Origin: Pseudomonas bijieensis
Lineage (GTDB): Bacteria > Pseudomonadota > Gammaproteobacteria > Pseudomonadales > Pseudomonadaceae
Assembly: GCF_013347965.1 (NCBI RefSeq)
Contig: NZ_CP048810.1
Coordinates: forward strand, 1,612,001-1,676,000
Direction of reading: 5' to 3'
DNA length: 64,000 nucleotides
Positions 45,062 to 54,964 of the stretch are shown piece by piece. Below the pieces are notes generated by a model, which saw only the letters and a list, made by a program, of their open reading frames with translations, was not told the origin of the DNA and did not search any database. The translations under genes and the position numbers were made by a program. Every line of letters begins with the position of its first letter. Position 1 is the first letter of the stretch.

Positions 45062-46111
45062 TTAGGAATGAGAGGCAGTGTTTTTCAGGCGACCGAAGCT
45101 CGATGGCTTGCGGGCTCGGGATGGCAGCTCAAGCTCGCCGTTCTCGACGCGTTTGCGCAGGTACTGATAGGTCTGCAGGGCTTGACTCCACATGTGTTCA
45201 CCAATCGTTAGCTCCTCGTAGACCTGAGCGTCATTGATGAATGCCGGCAACGGCTTGATCAGCGTGTGGTAATCGCAGGCGTAAAACAGCGGGAAGCTAT
45301 AGCGCTCCTGAGCCACCTTGCGCACTCGGTGAGCGGTGGCCACGAAGGTCCCGGAGGTCATGACTTCCAGCATGTCGCCGATGTTCACCACAAACGCACC
45401 GGGCATTGGCGGTGCATCGATCCACTGATCCTGGTCGTTCAGCACCTCCAACCCTGGCTGATCGGCGTGCAGGATGGTGAAGCACTCGTAGTCGGTATGC
45501 GCGCCGATGCCTGGAGCATCCACGGCAGTGGCGTCGAAGGGGTAATGGATCAGCCGCAGCTTGGAAGGCGGACGGGTGACCAGTGCGTCGAAGTAGCCCT
45601 CTTCCAGGCCCAGAGCCAGGGCGAAACCATCGAACAATCGACGGCCCAGGGCAAACACGGCCTGATAGTAATTTTGTACCGCAACCTGAAAACCCGGCAC
45701 GTCGGGCCAGTGGTTCGGGCCCAGCAGCGGCGTTCGACTCAGGAATAGCGGATCGTCCACCGGCACTTCGAAACCGATGTCGAAGGCCTCTTTGTGGTCC
45801 GGCTTGCCCTTGGAGTACACCTCCTCTCCTTCGGGCACGAAGCCCTTGTGGCTTTCCGAGGCGCCGATGTAATGGCGCATCTTGGTCTCCAGGGGCTGCG
45901 CGAAATAATCCTTGCTCGCCTGGCGCAGGCCCTCGATCAGTGCCGGATCAATGCCGTGCCCGGTGATGTACAGAAACCCCACATCGCTGGCGGCACGACC
46001 CAGTTGCTCGGCCACGGCGAGGCGATGCTCCAGTTCGATACTGAAGAGGCCGGCGATGTTCACCACCGGAATGCTATTGAAGTTGGCCTGGGTCAGCGAA
46101 GTCTTATTCAT
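45062..46111 (-). CDS. 2-oxoglutarate/Fe(II) dioxygenase of the isopenicillin-N-synthase family
   Basis: A 349-residue enzyme from ATG 46111 (AAGGAG upstream). N-terminal DIOX_N part ([31 protein letters not shown]), then the iron site: HTDYE (His and Asp), distal His in FVATAHRV, and 2OG-binding RYSFPLF. Oxidises a small molecule with O2 and probably 2-oxoglutarate. Co-transcribed with an importer and a TIM-barrel isomerase, so it likely modifies the imported compound. Substrate unknown. Confidence 0.88.
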   Translation of the reverse strand: MNKTSLTQANFNSIPVVNIAGLFSIELEHRLAVAEQLGRAASDVGFLYITGHGIDPALIEGLRQASKDYFAQPLETKMRHYIGASESHKGFVPEGEEVYSKGKPDHKEAFDIGFEVPVDDPLFLSRTPLLGPNHWPDVPGFQVAVQNYYQAVFALGRRLFDGFALALGLEEGYFDALVTRPPSKLRLIHYPFDATAVDAPGIGAHTDYECFTILHADQPGLEVLNDQDQWIDAPPMPGAFVVNIGDMLEVMTSGTFVATAHRVRKVAQERYSFPLFYACDYHTLIKPLPAFINDAQVYEELTIGEHMWSQALQTYQYLRKRVENGELELPSRARKPSSFGRLKNTASHS

Positions 46112-46961
46112 GGCGGGCTCCTTCACAGGTAAAACGGTTGAAGTGTTCGCGCTCGGTTCGCGCCATCCACTGGTTCAAGGTCCAGAGATCGGCCACCGGC
46201 ATGTTGGTGAAGGGCAAGTGATGCAGATACCCGTCGGCACCGAACTCCGGGGTCAGGGTGCTGACTGCATAGCCACGCTGAATTTGAGAAGCCCAGACCG
46301 CCTCCCAGTGATGCTGGTGAAACATCAGTTCACGGGCATATTCCGGAGCGGCGGGATGGGGAACTTGCGGGCCCTGGTCATAACCGACCCGAGCTTGAAT
46401 GTGATGAACGCGCTCGACGAAGGACGACAGATCGTCGGCCGGGTCGTCCAGTAACCGCTCACAGCACACCACCCAATGGCTGATGTCACTGGTGAAACGC
46501 AGTTCCGGCAGTTGGCGAATCAGTTCCAGCGTCACCCAAGGGCTGTACAGGGAGCGGGCGCGGTGAGTCTCGAAACTGCAGAACACCCCGTGCCTGGCGG
46601 CCAGTTCCAGGGCCTGACCGAAGAACTCGACCTGCTGCGCCAGAGGCCAGCGATCATTGCCCGCAAGCAGATTGACGAAACGGGGGGTCAGCTCCGTGGC
46701 CCAGCCGAGCTTGCGATCGATGTCGACCAAGTGCTGGGCAGGCGTAGCGCGCTGATCAGGCAGGACATCGTAGGCACTGAACAGGGTGCAGATGTAGGGG
46801 ACGTGATTGCTGCGCAGGAAAGCGCCGAACTCGCCACGCGCATTGGCCTGCAGTGGCAGGCGTGCTTCGATCCCATCAAAACCGGCGACGAGCAGTTCAT
46901 CCAGCGCGGATGAATGGCTGGCGGTATAGCCCCATAAGGTACGGAAAATCTCTAGCTTCAT
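46104..46961 (-). CDS. Sugar-phosphate isomerase/epimerase-like TIM-barrel protein
   Basis: A 285-residue protein from ATG 46961 (AGAGGA upstream). AP-endonuclease-2/xylose isomerase-like fold: [47 protein letters not shown] with metal-ligand Glu, Asp and His, and [17 protein letters not shown]. First gene of a four-gene operon; overlaps the oxygenase start by eight bases. Catalyses isomerisation or aldol-type chemistry in the same pathway. Specific role unknown. Confidence 0.82.
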   Translation of the reverse strand: MKLEIFRTLWGYTASHSSALDELLVAGFDGIEARLPLQANARGEFGAFLRSNHVPYICTLFSAYDVLPDQRATPAQHLVDIDRKLGWATELTPRFVNLLAGNDRWPLAQQVEFFGQALELAARHGVFCSFETHRARSLYSPWVTLELIRQLPELRFTSDISHWVVCCERLLDDPADDLSSFVERVHHIQARVGYDQGPQVPHPAAPEYARELMFHQHHWEAVWASQIQRGYAVSTLTPEFGADGYLHHLPFTNMPVADLWTLNQWMARTEREHFNRFTCEGARHE

Positions 46962-47352
46962 GCATTCCTCTCGACTGCTTCGGGCCACTAGCGGATTGGG
47001 CTGGTGGCGTTGCTGGGCAGTCGAAAAGGGGCTGCTGCGGGCTGCTGCTCTGATGGCGGCAGTCCCGTGTGGAGGATCCTAAGGCCATCGTGACAAATGA
47101 TTGAATAGGCTGTAGCAAATAGTTAGTTCAGAAATCCATGAACTAACGCAAGGCGGGTTTCGCGGGAACGAAAAATGAGGCCAACACCTGCATGGCACTT
47201 ACTTGACCTTCTTCGGTGTCCATTCCTCCTGACCAGTTCTTGCTGATCGACATGTGTTCATCAGCATGGGGTAAGGTTTAGGTCTTCGTTTCATGACACG
47301 CGGCTCAATCCTGCCCTGACACGCTCGACGACATCCCCAACAGCGACAACCG
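46962..47352. other. Promoter region upstream of the TIM-barrel/oxygenase/ABC operon
   Basis: These 391 bases separate two minus-strand transcription units. The only clear element is the 9-bp inverted repeat at 47122-47147. No small gene or RNA is recognisable. Confidence 0.5.
47122..47147. promoter_or_regulatory. Inverted repeat, candidate operator of the 46961 operon
   Basis: GTTAGTTCA (47122-47130) and TGAACTAAC (47139-47147) are perfect reverse complements around an 8-base spacer. It lies about 160 bases upstream of the TIM-barrel start. No regulator gene is adjacent, so it would be bound by a factor encoded elsewhere. Confidence 0.5.
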
Positions 47353-49623
47353 TCAAGTCATCGACGGTGGCTCGAAAGCCGTTACAGGCGGCAACGCCTG
47401 ATCCCACTTCACAATGTCCACCGAGGCGGTTTGCGCCGAACAGCCCTGGGACAGACTCGATGAGCCGACATCAGCGGTGATCATGTTCGGGTTGCCGTGT
47501 TTATCAAGGCTGTTTCGCTCACCGTTCACCAACGGATCAAACCAGGCACCCGTGGCGATCTGCACGACACCCTGGCGGATTCCATCGCTGACAATCGCCC
47601 CGGCCAGAAAAGCCCCGCGCTCGTTGAACACCTTGACCACGTCGCCATCGACAATACCCCGGGCGTGCGCATCCGCCGTGTTGAGGGTCAAGGGCTCACG
47701 CTGCCGGATTTTCGAGGAGCGGCTGTAGGCGCCGTGATCGTATTGGCTGTGCAAACGGGTTTTCGGCTGGTTCGACAGCAGTTGCAACGGGTACTGCGCC
47801 ACCGGCTTGTCCAGCCACACCGGGTGACCCGGGCAATCGGCGTAGCCAAAACTCGCGATGCGTTCGCAGAAGATTTCGATCCGTCCCGAAGGCGTCGGCA
47901 GCGGATTGGCCTCGGGGTCTTCGCGGAAGGCTTTGAGCAATACCGTATCGGTGTCGGGGTAGGTAATTTCGAACAGGCCATCTCGCCAGAACGTGTCGTA
48001 GTCCGGCAACTCAATACCTTGCTCCTGCGCCCTGCCCCGGGACTCGTCATAGGTAAAACGCAGCCATGCCTCGGCGTCACGCCCCTCGGTGAATGACTCA
48101 CCGAATCCCAGACGCTCGGCGACTTGCGCCAGAATCCAATAGTCGTCCCGGGATTCGCCCACCGGCTTGATCGCTTGCTGCATTGCGATCATGAAGCGGT
48201 CCGACGCGGAGCTGCCGATATCGTTGCGCTCCAGGGCCGTCGTGGCTGGTAGCACGATATCCGAATACTTGGCCTGGGCAGTCCAGAACTGCTCATGGAC
48301 GATGAGGGTTTGCGGTCGCTTCCAGGCCTCCAGCAGACGGTTGAGGTCTTGATGATGGTGGAAAATATTCCCCCCCGCCCAATAGACCAGACGTATGTCC
48401 GGGTAATGCATCCGCTTGCCGTTATAGTCGAACGGGGCTCCTGGATTGAGCAGCATGTCGGTCACTCGCGCCACCGGAATGAAGTCTTTGACCGGATTGA
48501 CCCCTTGGGAAAAGCGCGGCCCGGAAAACGCTTTGCGACCGCTGCCCGTGTTGTTCATGCAGCCATAGCCAAGGCCGAATCCGCCGCCAGGCAGGCCGAT
48601 CTGCCCAAGCAGCGCGGCCAGCGTTACCGTCATCCAGAACGGCTGTTCGCCGTGCACCGCACGCTGCAAGGAATAGGCAATGTTGATCATGGTGCGCTGG
48701 CGGGCCATGCGCCGCGCCAAGTCGATGATTTGCGGTGCCGGGATGTCTGTCAGGGTCTGCGCCCATAACGGATCCTTGGGTTGGCCATCGACATGACCGA
48801 GCAGGTATTGGCGAAACCGCTCATAGCCGACCGTATAGCGCCGGATGAAGTCCTCATTGTGTAAACCTTCACTGACCAACACGTAGGCCAACGCCATCAT
48901 CAGCGCCGTATCGCTGCCGGGGCGCACCGATAACCATTGATTATTTGTCGGCCCAACCAGGTCTTCGCGCAAGGGACTGACGTTGACGAACTGCACGCCG
49001 GCCTCGGACATATTTTCGAGTGCTCGAGACAACAGATGCTCGCTGGCCCCGCCGGGGCTGGTCTGGGCGTTTTTCGCCGGCAGGCCACCGAAAGCGACAA
49101 ACAACTCACAATGCTGCGCCAGGTTTTGCCATGAGGTATGCGCGGCCAGCAACCAATCCATGTTGCCGACGATATGCGGCATCAACACCCGCCCGGCGCC
49201 AAGGCTGTAGCTGTCCATGCTGAACACGTAGCCGCCGAACAGATTGAGGAAGCGATGCAGCTGACTCTGGGCGTGATGGAAGCGTCCGGCACTGCCCCAG
49301 CCGTAGCTGCCGCCGAAAATCGCCTGGTTGCCATGCTCGGTCTTGACCCGTTTCAGCTCCCGGGCGACCAAGTCCAGCGCCACTTCCCATGACACTTCGA
49401 CGAAGGGTTCCTGACCGCGCCGCTCGGGGTGAGATCCGGGCTCGGCGAGGTAACTGCGGCGCACCGCCGGCCGCATGATCCGCGTCGGCGAAGTAATGGC
49501 CCCGGGAATCGAAGCACCGATGGGCGACGGATCTGAGTCCCATTCAACAGGCACCATCGCATCCAGTTTTCCGTCGACGACCTGCGGACGGTACGCGCCC
49601 CAATGCAGTGAAGTGAAACTCAT
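47353..49623 (-). CDS. BisC/TorZ-type molybdopterin oxidoreductase (S/N-oxide reductase)
   Basis: A 756-residue enzyme from ATG 49623. FGGSYGWGSAGRFHHAQSQLHRFLN contains the Ser ligand of molybdenum typical of DMSO/TMAO/biotin sulfoxide reductases. MGD-binding motifs follow (YWAGGNIFHHHQDLNRL; EQFWTAQAKYSDIVLPATTALERNDI). It has no Tat signal and no Fe-S cysteines, like cytosolic BisC. Reduces methionine, biotin or similar sulfoxides. It sits between two transport operons, one sulfonate-type. No electron-donor gene is adjacent. Confidence 0.88.
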   Translation of the reverse strand: MSFTSLHWGAYRPQVVDGKLDAMVPVEWDSDPSPIGASIPGAITSPTRIMRPAVRRSYLAEPGSHPERRGQEPFVEVSWEVALDLVARELKRVKTEHGNQAIFGGSYGWGSAGRFHHAQSQLHRFLNLFGGYVFSMDSYSLGAGRVLMPHIVGNMDWLLAAHTSWQNLAQHCELFVAFGGLPAKNAQTSPGGASEHLLSRALENMSEAGVQFVNVSPLREDLVGPTNNQWLSVRPGSDTALMMALAYVLVSEGLHNEDFIRRYTVGYERFRQYLLGHVDGQPKDPLWAQTLTDIPAPQIIDLARRMARQRTMINIAYSLQRAVHGEQPFWMTVTLAALLGQIGLPGGGFGLGYGCMNNTGSGRKAFSGPRFSQGVNPVKDFIPVARVTDMLLNPGAPFDYNGKRMHYPDIRLVYWAGGNIFHHHQDLNRLLEAWKRPQTLIVHEQFWTAQAKYSDIVLPATTALERNDIGSSASDRFMIAMQQAIKPVGESRDDYWILAQVAERLGFGESFTEGRDAEAWLRFTYDESRGRAQEQGIELPDYDTFWRDGLFEITYPDTDTVLLKAFREDPEANPLPTPSGRIEIFCERIASFGYADCPGHPVWLDKPVAQYPLQLLSNQPKTRLHSQYDHGAYSRSSKIRQREPLTLNTADAHARGIVDGDVVKVFNERGAFLAGAIVSDGIRQGVVQIATGAWFDPLVNGERNSLDKHGNPNMITADVGSSSLSQGCSAQTASVDIVKWDQALPPVTAFEPPSMT

Positions 49624-49673
49624 GGCGCGATGAACTCCCAATGGAATACGGTCGATAGCACGCAACAGATCTG

Positions 49674-49766
49674 ATGTGGGAGCGGGCTTGCTCGCGAAAG
49701 CGGTGTGTCAGTCGCCATCAATGTTGAATGCCAGTCCCCTCTTCGCGAGCAAGCCCGCTCCCACAT
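49674..49766. repeat. Head-to-head REP pair (REPIN)
   Basis: Two 25-base arms (49674-49698 and 49742-49766) are perfect reverse complements, each with the GTGGGAGCGGGCTTGCTCGC core of the element at 34269-34355. Located between the BisC-type start and the end of the sulfonate-type ATPase gene. Confidence 0.9.
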
Positions 49767-49813
49767 TTGTGCTCTGTTGTCCTGCAAAGAGTGCTCGGGC
49801 ACTCAACCAATAA

Positions 49814-50603
49814 TTACCAGCTCTCACCCAGCCCCAGCAACCCTAGGATCTGGCGTCTCAGATCCACCAGATAAGGATCGTCGCGATGACGCGGATAAGG
49901 CCGTTCGATGGTCAATTGCGCTTTAATCGCTGCCGGTCGGTCACTGAATACGATCACTCGATTGGCCAGCAGCAAAGCCTCTTCAACATCATGGGTCACC
50001 AGCAGCGCGGTGTAACCCCTGACGTTGCCACAAATCGATCAACTCTTTCTGCATGGCAATGCGGGTCAGCGAATCCAGCTTGCCTAATGGCTCGTCGAGA
50101 ATCAGTAGCCGCGGTTCGTTGACCAACGCCCGAGCCAACGCAACACGCTGGGCCATCCCCCCTGACAGCTGCCGTGGATACGCTCGGGAGAACGGGCTGA
50201 GACCAACTTTTTCCAGTGCCTCATCGACCTTGGCGGAATAGGTTTTGAGCAGGCCCTGGGCCTCAAGGCCAAGGGCGACGTTGTCCCACACGCGCCGCCA
50301 CGGGTACAGCGTCGGGTCCTGGAACACCACGACCCGGCTCGGGTCCGGCCCCGTAATCGGCAGGCCATCAGCCAGCAAAGCGCCCGAATCGGCAGGCTCC
50401 AGCCCCGCCACCAGGCGCAACAATGTGGACTTGCCGCACCCTGAAGGCCCGAGCAACGCGACGAACTCGCCGGGCGCCACGTCGAGGAAAACCCGATCCA
50501 GTACCGGCAAGTGCTGACCGTCCAGGGCAAAACCGTGGCTCAGGTTGTCAATGCGCAGGGCCAACCCTGCCGAGGCCGTTGCTGCGTGTGCCAGCGCTAC
50601 CAT
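49814..50603 (-). pseudogene. SsuB/TauB-type ABC ATPase with a +1 frameshift
   Basis: The 5' frame (50603-49989) holds GPSGCGKST, LSGGMAQRVALARAL and LLILDEPLGKLD, then ends in the non-family tail LHRAAGDP. The 3' frame (49999-49814) resumes exactly with MTHDVEEALLLANRVIVF, the H-loop region. Removing one base near 50013-50015 restores QGFTALLVTHDVEE, so an extra base splits an otherwise intact gene of about 262 codons. The importer would lack its switch histidine. It could be a sequencing error, a true mutation or recoding. Its upstream end overlaps the permease gene. Confidence 0.8.
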
Positions 50604-51595
50604 TTCATCGCTCCTTTTTGCCAGGCCAACAACCGGTCACGGATCAGAAACAGCGCCGAGATCAACCCCGAGCAGGCCAGTGCCATGATCAACAATGCCG
50701 CGTACATATTGGCGTAGGCCGCCCAACCCTGGGCCCATTGCAAGTACCAGCCGATGCCAGATTTGACTCCCATCATTTCCGCGACCACCAGGGTCGAGAA
50801 CGAGGCGCCCAACCCCATGAACAAACCGACAAACACGTGGGGCAAAGCGGCCGGGATCGCCACTTTGAAAATCAGAAAGCCCTGCTTCGCGCCCAACGTC
50901 CGGGCCACGTCGTAATAGGCTTTGTCGACACTGGCCACACCGGACCACGTCAACACCGTCACCGGAAACCAGGTCGCCAGAGCAATGAGAAAGACACTGG
51001 CACTCCAACTGGTGGGAAACAGAAAGAAGCACAGTGGCAACAGCGCCGTCGAAGGCACCGGCCCGAGAATGCGCAGGACCGGGTGCAACCAGTAGCCGAT
51101 ACTGCTCGACCAACCGATCGCAACTCCGGCCACAAAACCGGTCGCGGCACCCAGCGCCACTCCACTTCCAAGCAACAGTGCCGAATGCAGCAAGCTGTCG
51201 GCCAGGCGTGGCCAGTCATCGACGTACACCGCGAGCAACGCTTGCGGCGGTGCAAAGAATGGCACCGGCAGCAGGCCCAGCTTGGCGGTGAGCAGTTCCC
51301 AGATGCCCAGCAGAATGGGCAGTGCGATCAACCAGGCGCCTGCTGCCCGTAGGCGCGTGGCGAGCTTCGCCGACCAGTGACCGACGATGCCCAGCAACCC
51401 GATCAATGTCGCCACGGCCAGGCATAGATTCGCCAGGCCTTGGGTCATTGGCCAAAGGCGCGTGGCGTTGGGCCAATAGCTGATCAACAATGCAACCGCC
51501 ACCCATGCCGTCACCGCGACCGCACCTTGGCGCCAAAGCTTGAATACCCACGGCCTGGCGGATGCGGCCAACGTCGAAACATCAGCTGAAGACAT
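50597..51595 (-). CDS. Sulfonate/nitrate-type ABC permease
   Basis: A 332-residue inner membrane protein with a long N-terminal hydrophobic region (two to three extra TM helices, about 20-75) before the usual six-helix SsuC/TauC core. The coupling loop is YYDVARTLGAKQGFLIFKVAIPAALPHVFVGL. Overlaps the binding protein end by 14 bases and the ATPase start by 7. Channel subunit of the importer whose ATPase is frameshifted. Confidence 0.88.
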   Translation of the reverse strand: MSSADVSTLAASARPWVFKLWRQGAVAVTAWVAVALLISYWPNATRLWPMTQGLANLCLAVATLIGLLGIVGHWSAKLATRLRAAGAWLIALPILLGIWELLTAKLGLLPVPFFAPPQALLAVYVDDWPRLADSLLHSALLLGSGVALGAATGFVAGVAIGWSSSIGYWLHPVLRILGPVPSTALLPLCFFLFPTSWSASVFLIALATWFPVTVLTWSGVASVDKAYYDVARTLGAKQGFLIFKVAIPAALPHVFVGLFMGLGASFSTLVVAEMMGVKSGIGWYLQWAQGWAAYANMYAALLIMALACSGLISALFLIRDRLLAWQKGAMKW

Positions 51596-52655
51596 CGGCG
51601 GTGATCTCCTTGGCGAACGCTCCGGCGTCGGTCCCCTGACCGATCACCTCCACGGTTTTCAGGTCGGTGACGTAAGTGGTGATCTCCTTAGTCAGCAACG
51701 GGCCAACGGCATGGTGGCCGTGGGTATGGTCGTGCAGGATGGCCTCGACTTCTTCGGTGGAGGTATTGAGCGCATAGGCCTGGAAACCCTTGGCCACGGC
51801 CCCGGGATTTTTCACCGAATAGTCGTGGGCCTCGAGAATCGCCTGGGTCAGGGCTGCGACCACGCGTTTGTCCTCACGCACCAGTTTGCCGGTGACGCCG
51901 ACGACGCAGCAGCTGAGGTTGGCGTACTCCTCGACCAGATTGGTGGACAACTCCTGGGCTTTGCCGGTCTTGATCAGGCGGTACATGAACGGATCACTGC
52001 CGCTGACTGCCTGCACTTCACCACGCTCCAGCGCCGTGCCCAGCAGGTCGGCCGGGTACAGTCGCCATTCCACATCCCGCACCGGATCGATGCCGTGCTT
52101 TTTCAGCAGGATCGAGAAGAAGTTACGGTCCGGGCTGGCCATGTCGGTGACGCCGATGGTTTTGCCCTTGAGGTCTTCAAGCTTATGCACGTTGCCGTTT
52201 ACTGCGCTGAGCAAACGCAGGCAACCGCCGTGAGTGCCGGCGGTGAGTTTGACGTCGAAGCCCTGCTCCAGCGCCTTGAGCCAGCGCAATGCCATGCCGA
52301 CTCCAGCATCGGCCTTGCCGGTGGCGATGGCTTCAAGTAGCACTTCGGTGGAGTTGCCAAAGTTGACCAGTTCGACATCGAGGTTGTGCTTCTTGAAGAA
52401 ACCCTGACCGTGGGCGATGACCACTGGCGCCAGACAAACCGCATTGAGGTTGACCGCCAGTTTCAGCGCGCGCGGGGCATCCAGGCGAATGAATTCGCCC
52501 GTGCCGGCGGGCTCGCTGGAGCTATCGATAACATGGCCGGCGTGCTCATCCGCCGCCCGGCTAAAACGCGGCAGCGACATCAACAACGGACTCGCCAGGG
52601 CAACACTGGCCAGCCCCAGCAGGTGACGACGGGTCAAACGTTCGAAAACAGCCAT
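51582..52655 (-). CDS. SsuA/TauA-like ABC substrate-binding protein with Tat-like signal
   Basis: A 357-residue protein. The N-terminus LTRRHLLGLASVALASPLL is a twin-arginine-like signal. The SsuA/NMT1-type body has FFKKHNLDVELVNFGNSTEVLLEAIATGKADAGVGMALRWLKAL and DLKGKTIGVTDMASPDRNFFSILLKKHGI. A histidine-rich HDHTHGHH segment near residue 305 is unusual for the family. Two binding proteins (this and the one at 54023) serve this operon. Confidence 0.87.
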   Translation of the reverse strand: MAVFERLTRRHLLGLASVALASPLLMSLPRFSRAADEHAGHVIDSSSEPAGTGEFIRLDAPRALKLAVNLNAVCLAPVVIAHGQGFFKKHNLDVELVNFGNSTEVLLEAIATGKADAGVGMALRWLKALEQGFDVKLTAGTHGGCLRLLSAVNGNVHKLEDLKGKTIGVTDMASPDRNFFSILLKKHGIDPVRDVEWRLYPADLLGTALERGEVQAVSGSDPFMYRLIKTGKAQELSTNLVEEYANLSCCVVGVTGKLVREDKRVVAALTQAILEAHDYSVKNPGAVAKGFQAYALNTSTEEVEAILHDHTHGHHAVGPLLTKEITTYVTDLKTVEVIGQGTDAGAFAKEITADVFS

Positions 52656-52684
52656 TCAAATATCCCTTTGGTTGGTAGAAGAGT

Positions 52685-54010
52685 TCAGTTCTTCAGCTCG
52701 CCGAGCCCCAGGTGCTCACGCAAGGTCGAGCCTTCATAAGCGCGACGGAACAAGCCTTTGCGTTGCAGATGGGGAATCACGCTTTCGACGAATTCGCTGA
52801 ACGATCCCGGCAGGTAACCCGGCGAGATCACGAAGCCGTCGCAACCTTCGCCCTGGAACAGCTCGGCCAGTTGGTCGGCGATTTGCGCGCCGGTGCCCAC
52901 CAGTTGCGGAACGCGAACGCTGCTGGCGAAGATCCGCCCCAGTTGCTCCAGCGTGGTCTCGGCACCCTGCATCAGTAGTTTTTCAGCAGCGGCCGGATGG
53001 ATCAGCGGCGATTGGGCTATCTGCGCCAGCGTCGCAGATAACGGAAACGGTGACAGGTCGACATTGAGCTGTGAGGCCAGCGTGACCAGCCCTAATTCGG
53101 GACGTGCCAGTGCGTTGTGTCGATCGCGTTTGGTCCTTGCTTCGGCTTCCGTGCCGCCAATGAACGGCATGACCGCTGTCAGCACTTTGCAGCTGTCAGC
53201 CTCGCGCCCTTGTTGCACGACCTGCGCACGTACGTCGTCGCGGAAGGCGCGCATGGCGCTCAGGTGCGGATGAATGGTAAAGATCGCTTCCGCCCAACGC
53301 GCCCCGAAACGCCGACCGCGACCGGACGAACCGGCCTGGATCAGCACCGGTCTTCCTTGGGGCGTGCGCGGAATATTCAGGGGACCTTCGACCTTGAACC
53401 ACTCGCCACGGTGCTGCACCGACTGGATCTTCGATGGATCGGCCAGCTCCCCGCTTTCGCGATCGAGCTTGAGCGCGCCAGGTTCCCAACTGCGCCATAG
53501 CTTCAACGCCACTTCGACGAACTCGTCGGCACGGTCGTAACGCAGGTCGTGCTCCAGATGCTTGTCCTTGCCGAACAGCCGACCTTCGCTGTCGTTCATC
53601 GAGGTGACGATGTTCCACGCCGCGCGGCCCTTGGACAGGTGATCCAGGGTGGCGAATTCCCGGGCGATATGTGCAGGCTCGTAATAGGTCGTCGAACGAG
53701 TTGCACCCAGACCCAGTTTGCTGGTTTGGCCGACCAGGTAAGACAGGATCGGCAAGGGGTCCAGACGTGTCGCGTCCTGAGCGCCATAACGCAATGCCAG
53801 ATCCCGGGAGCCGCCCATTTGATCACCCACTGCGAGGCGATCGGCGAAGAACAGAAAATCAAACAACCCCTCCTCCACGACTTTTGCGACGCGCGCGTAG
53901 TATTCGGGATCGAGGTAATTGCCGACGGTTTCAGGGTGACGCCAGACGGCGTGACTGTGAACGACAGGCCCCGTCAGCAAGAACGCTGACAGGTGAATTT
54001 GACGACTCAT
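52685..54010 (-). CDS. LLM-class flavin monooxygenase (NtaA/SnaA/DszA type)
   Basis: A 441-residue FMN-dependent monooxygenase. MSRQIHLSAFLLTGPVVHSHAVWRHPET is the NtaA-like entry. GLFDFLFFADRLA, GLGATRSTTYYEPAHIAREFATLDHLSKGRAAWNIVTS and GRPVLIQAGSSGRGRRFGARWAEAIF complete the family pattern. It needs a separate flavin reductase, none being encoded nearby. Members cleave C-S or C-N bonds in sulfones, sulfides or chelates. Sandwiched between two sulfonate-type binding protein genes, so an organosulfur substrate is likely. Confidence 0.9.
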   Translation of the reverse strand: MSRQIHLSAFLLTGPVVHSHAVWRHPETVGNYLDPEYYARVAKVVEEGLFDFLFFADRLAVGDQMGGSRDLALRYGAQDATRLDPLPILSYLVGQTSKLGLGATRSTTYYEPAHIAREFATLDHLSKGRAAWNIVTSMNDSEGRLFGKDKHLEHDLRYDRADEFVEVALKLWRSWEPGALKLDRESGELADPSKIQSVQHRGEWFKVEGPLNIPRTPQGRPVLIQAGSSGRGRRFGARWAEAIFTIHPHLSAMRAFRDDVRAQVVQQGREADSCKVLTAVMPFIGGTEAEARTKRDRHNALARPELGLVTLASQLNVDLSPFPLSATLAQIAQSPLIHPAAAEKLLMQGAETTLEQLGRIFASSVRVPQLVGTGAQIADQLAELFQGEGCDGFVISPGYLPGSFSEFVESVIPHLQRKGLFRRAYEGSTLREHLGLGELKN

Positions 54011-54022
54011 GCCAACGCCCCC

Positions 54023-54964
54023 CTACTTCGCCTTCGGCGTCCAGACTGCGATATCGGAAACCTTCAGAGGCTTGGGCGTGAGCTTCGCCGCGTAATAGGT
54101 ATCGGCAATCCGTTGCTGCTCGGCCAGTTCATCAACCTTGACCGGGACGATGTCATAGCTGCGGCGGGTGTTCGCCAGCTCCACAGTGGCGGAAGGAATG
54201 TTGCCCCACAGCGGGCCGAGTATCTTCGCGGCCTCTTGTGGGTGCGCTTTGACCCACTGCCCCGTCTCGCGCAAGGTGTCGAAGGTAACTTGCAATACGT
54301 CCGGGTGCGCGCTGGCGAACTTTGCCGTCGCCAGGTAGAAGCGGTTGTAATCGGCCAGGCCGTCCTTGCCGTCAGCCAGCACGCGCACGTGATGATCCAG
54401 TTGTTGGGTCGCCAGGAACGGGTCCCAGATAGCCCAGGCATCGACACTGCCGTTGGCGAATGCCGCCCCGCCATCCGGTGCTTCCAGGTAACGCGGGGTG
54501 ATGTCGGCGAGCGTCAGACCGGATTTTTTCAGCGCCGAAATCAATAGGAAGTTGCTGCCCGAGCCTTTGGAAACCGCGACGGTCTTGCCTTTCAGATCGG
54601 CAACACTATGGATTGATGAATTGTCCTGAACGATGATCGCCTGAGCGCTGGACGATGGGTTTTCCCGCGCGTAATAGGTCAGTGGCGCATCGGCAGCCTG
54701 GGTGAACAGCGCAAAGGCGTCGGCGACATCGGCATGCAAATCGACACTGCCGGCGTTCAGGGAACTGAGCAGGCCAGTGCTGAATTCATGCCAGTTGACA
54801 GTGAAGCCCAAGGGCTTCAGTCGCTCTTCCAGTTGGCCGTTTTGCTTGAGCAATATCCATAAGGTCGAGGAACGCTGGTAGCTGATATCAATGGCTTGCT
54901 GGGCATTTACCCCGGCGGCGGCAAACAACAGGCTGGCGGCGATGATGAGTTTTTTAAACGTCAT
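54023..54964 (-). CDS. Aliphatic sulfonate ABC substrate-binding protein (SsuA type)
   Basis: A 313-residue periplasmic protein. Signal peptide: FKKLIIAASLLFAAAGVNAQQ. Body: ISYQRSSTLWILLKQNGQLEERLKPLGFTVNWHEFSTGLLSSLNAGSVDLHADVAD and DLKGKTVAVSKGSGSNFLLISALKKSGL, as in SsuA. First gene of the operon with the LLM monooxygenase 12 bases downstream. Binds alkanesulfonates or sulfate esters. Confidence 0.9.
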   Translation of the reverse strand: MTFKKLIIAASLLFAAAGVNAQQAIDISYQRSSTLWILLKQNGQLEERLKPLGFTVNWHEFSTGLLSSLNAGSVDLHADVADAFALFTQAADAPLTYYARENPSSSAQAIIVQDNSSIHSVADLKGKTVAVSKGSGSNFLLISALKKSGLTLADITPRYLEAPDGGAAFANGSVDAWAIWDPFLATQQLDHHVRVLADGKDGLADYNRFYLATAKFASAHPDVLQVTFDTLRETGQWVKAHPQEAAKILGPLWGNIPSATVELANTRRSYDIVPVKVDELAEQQRIADTYYAAKLTPKPLKVSDIAVWTPKAK

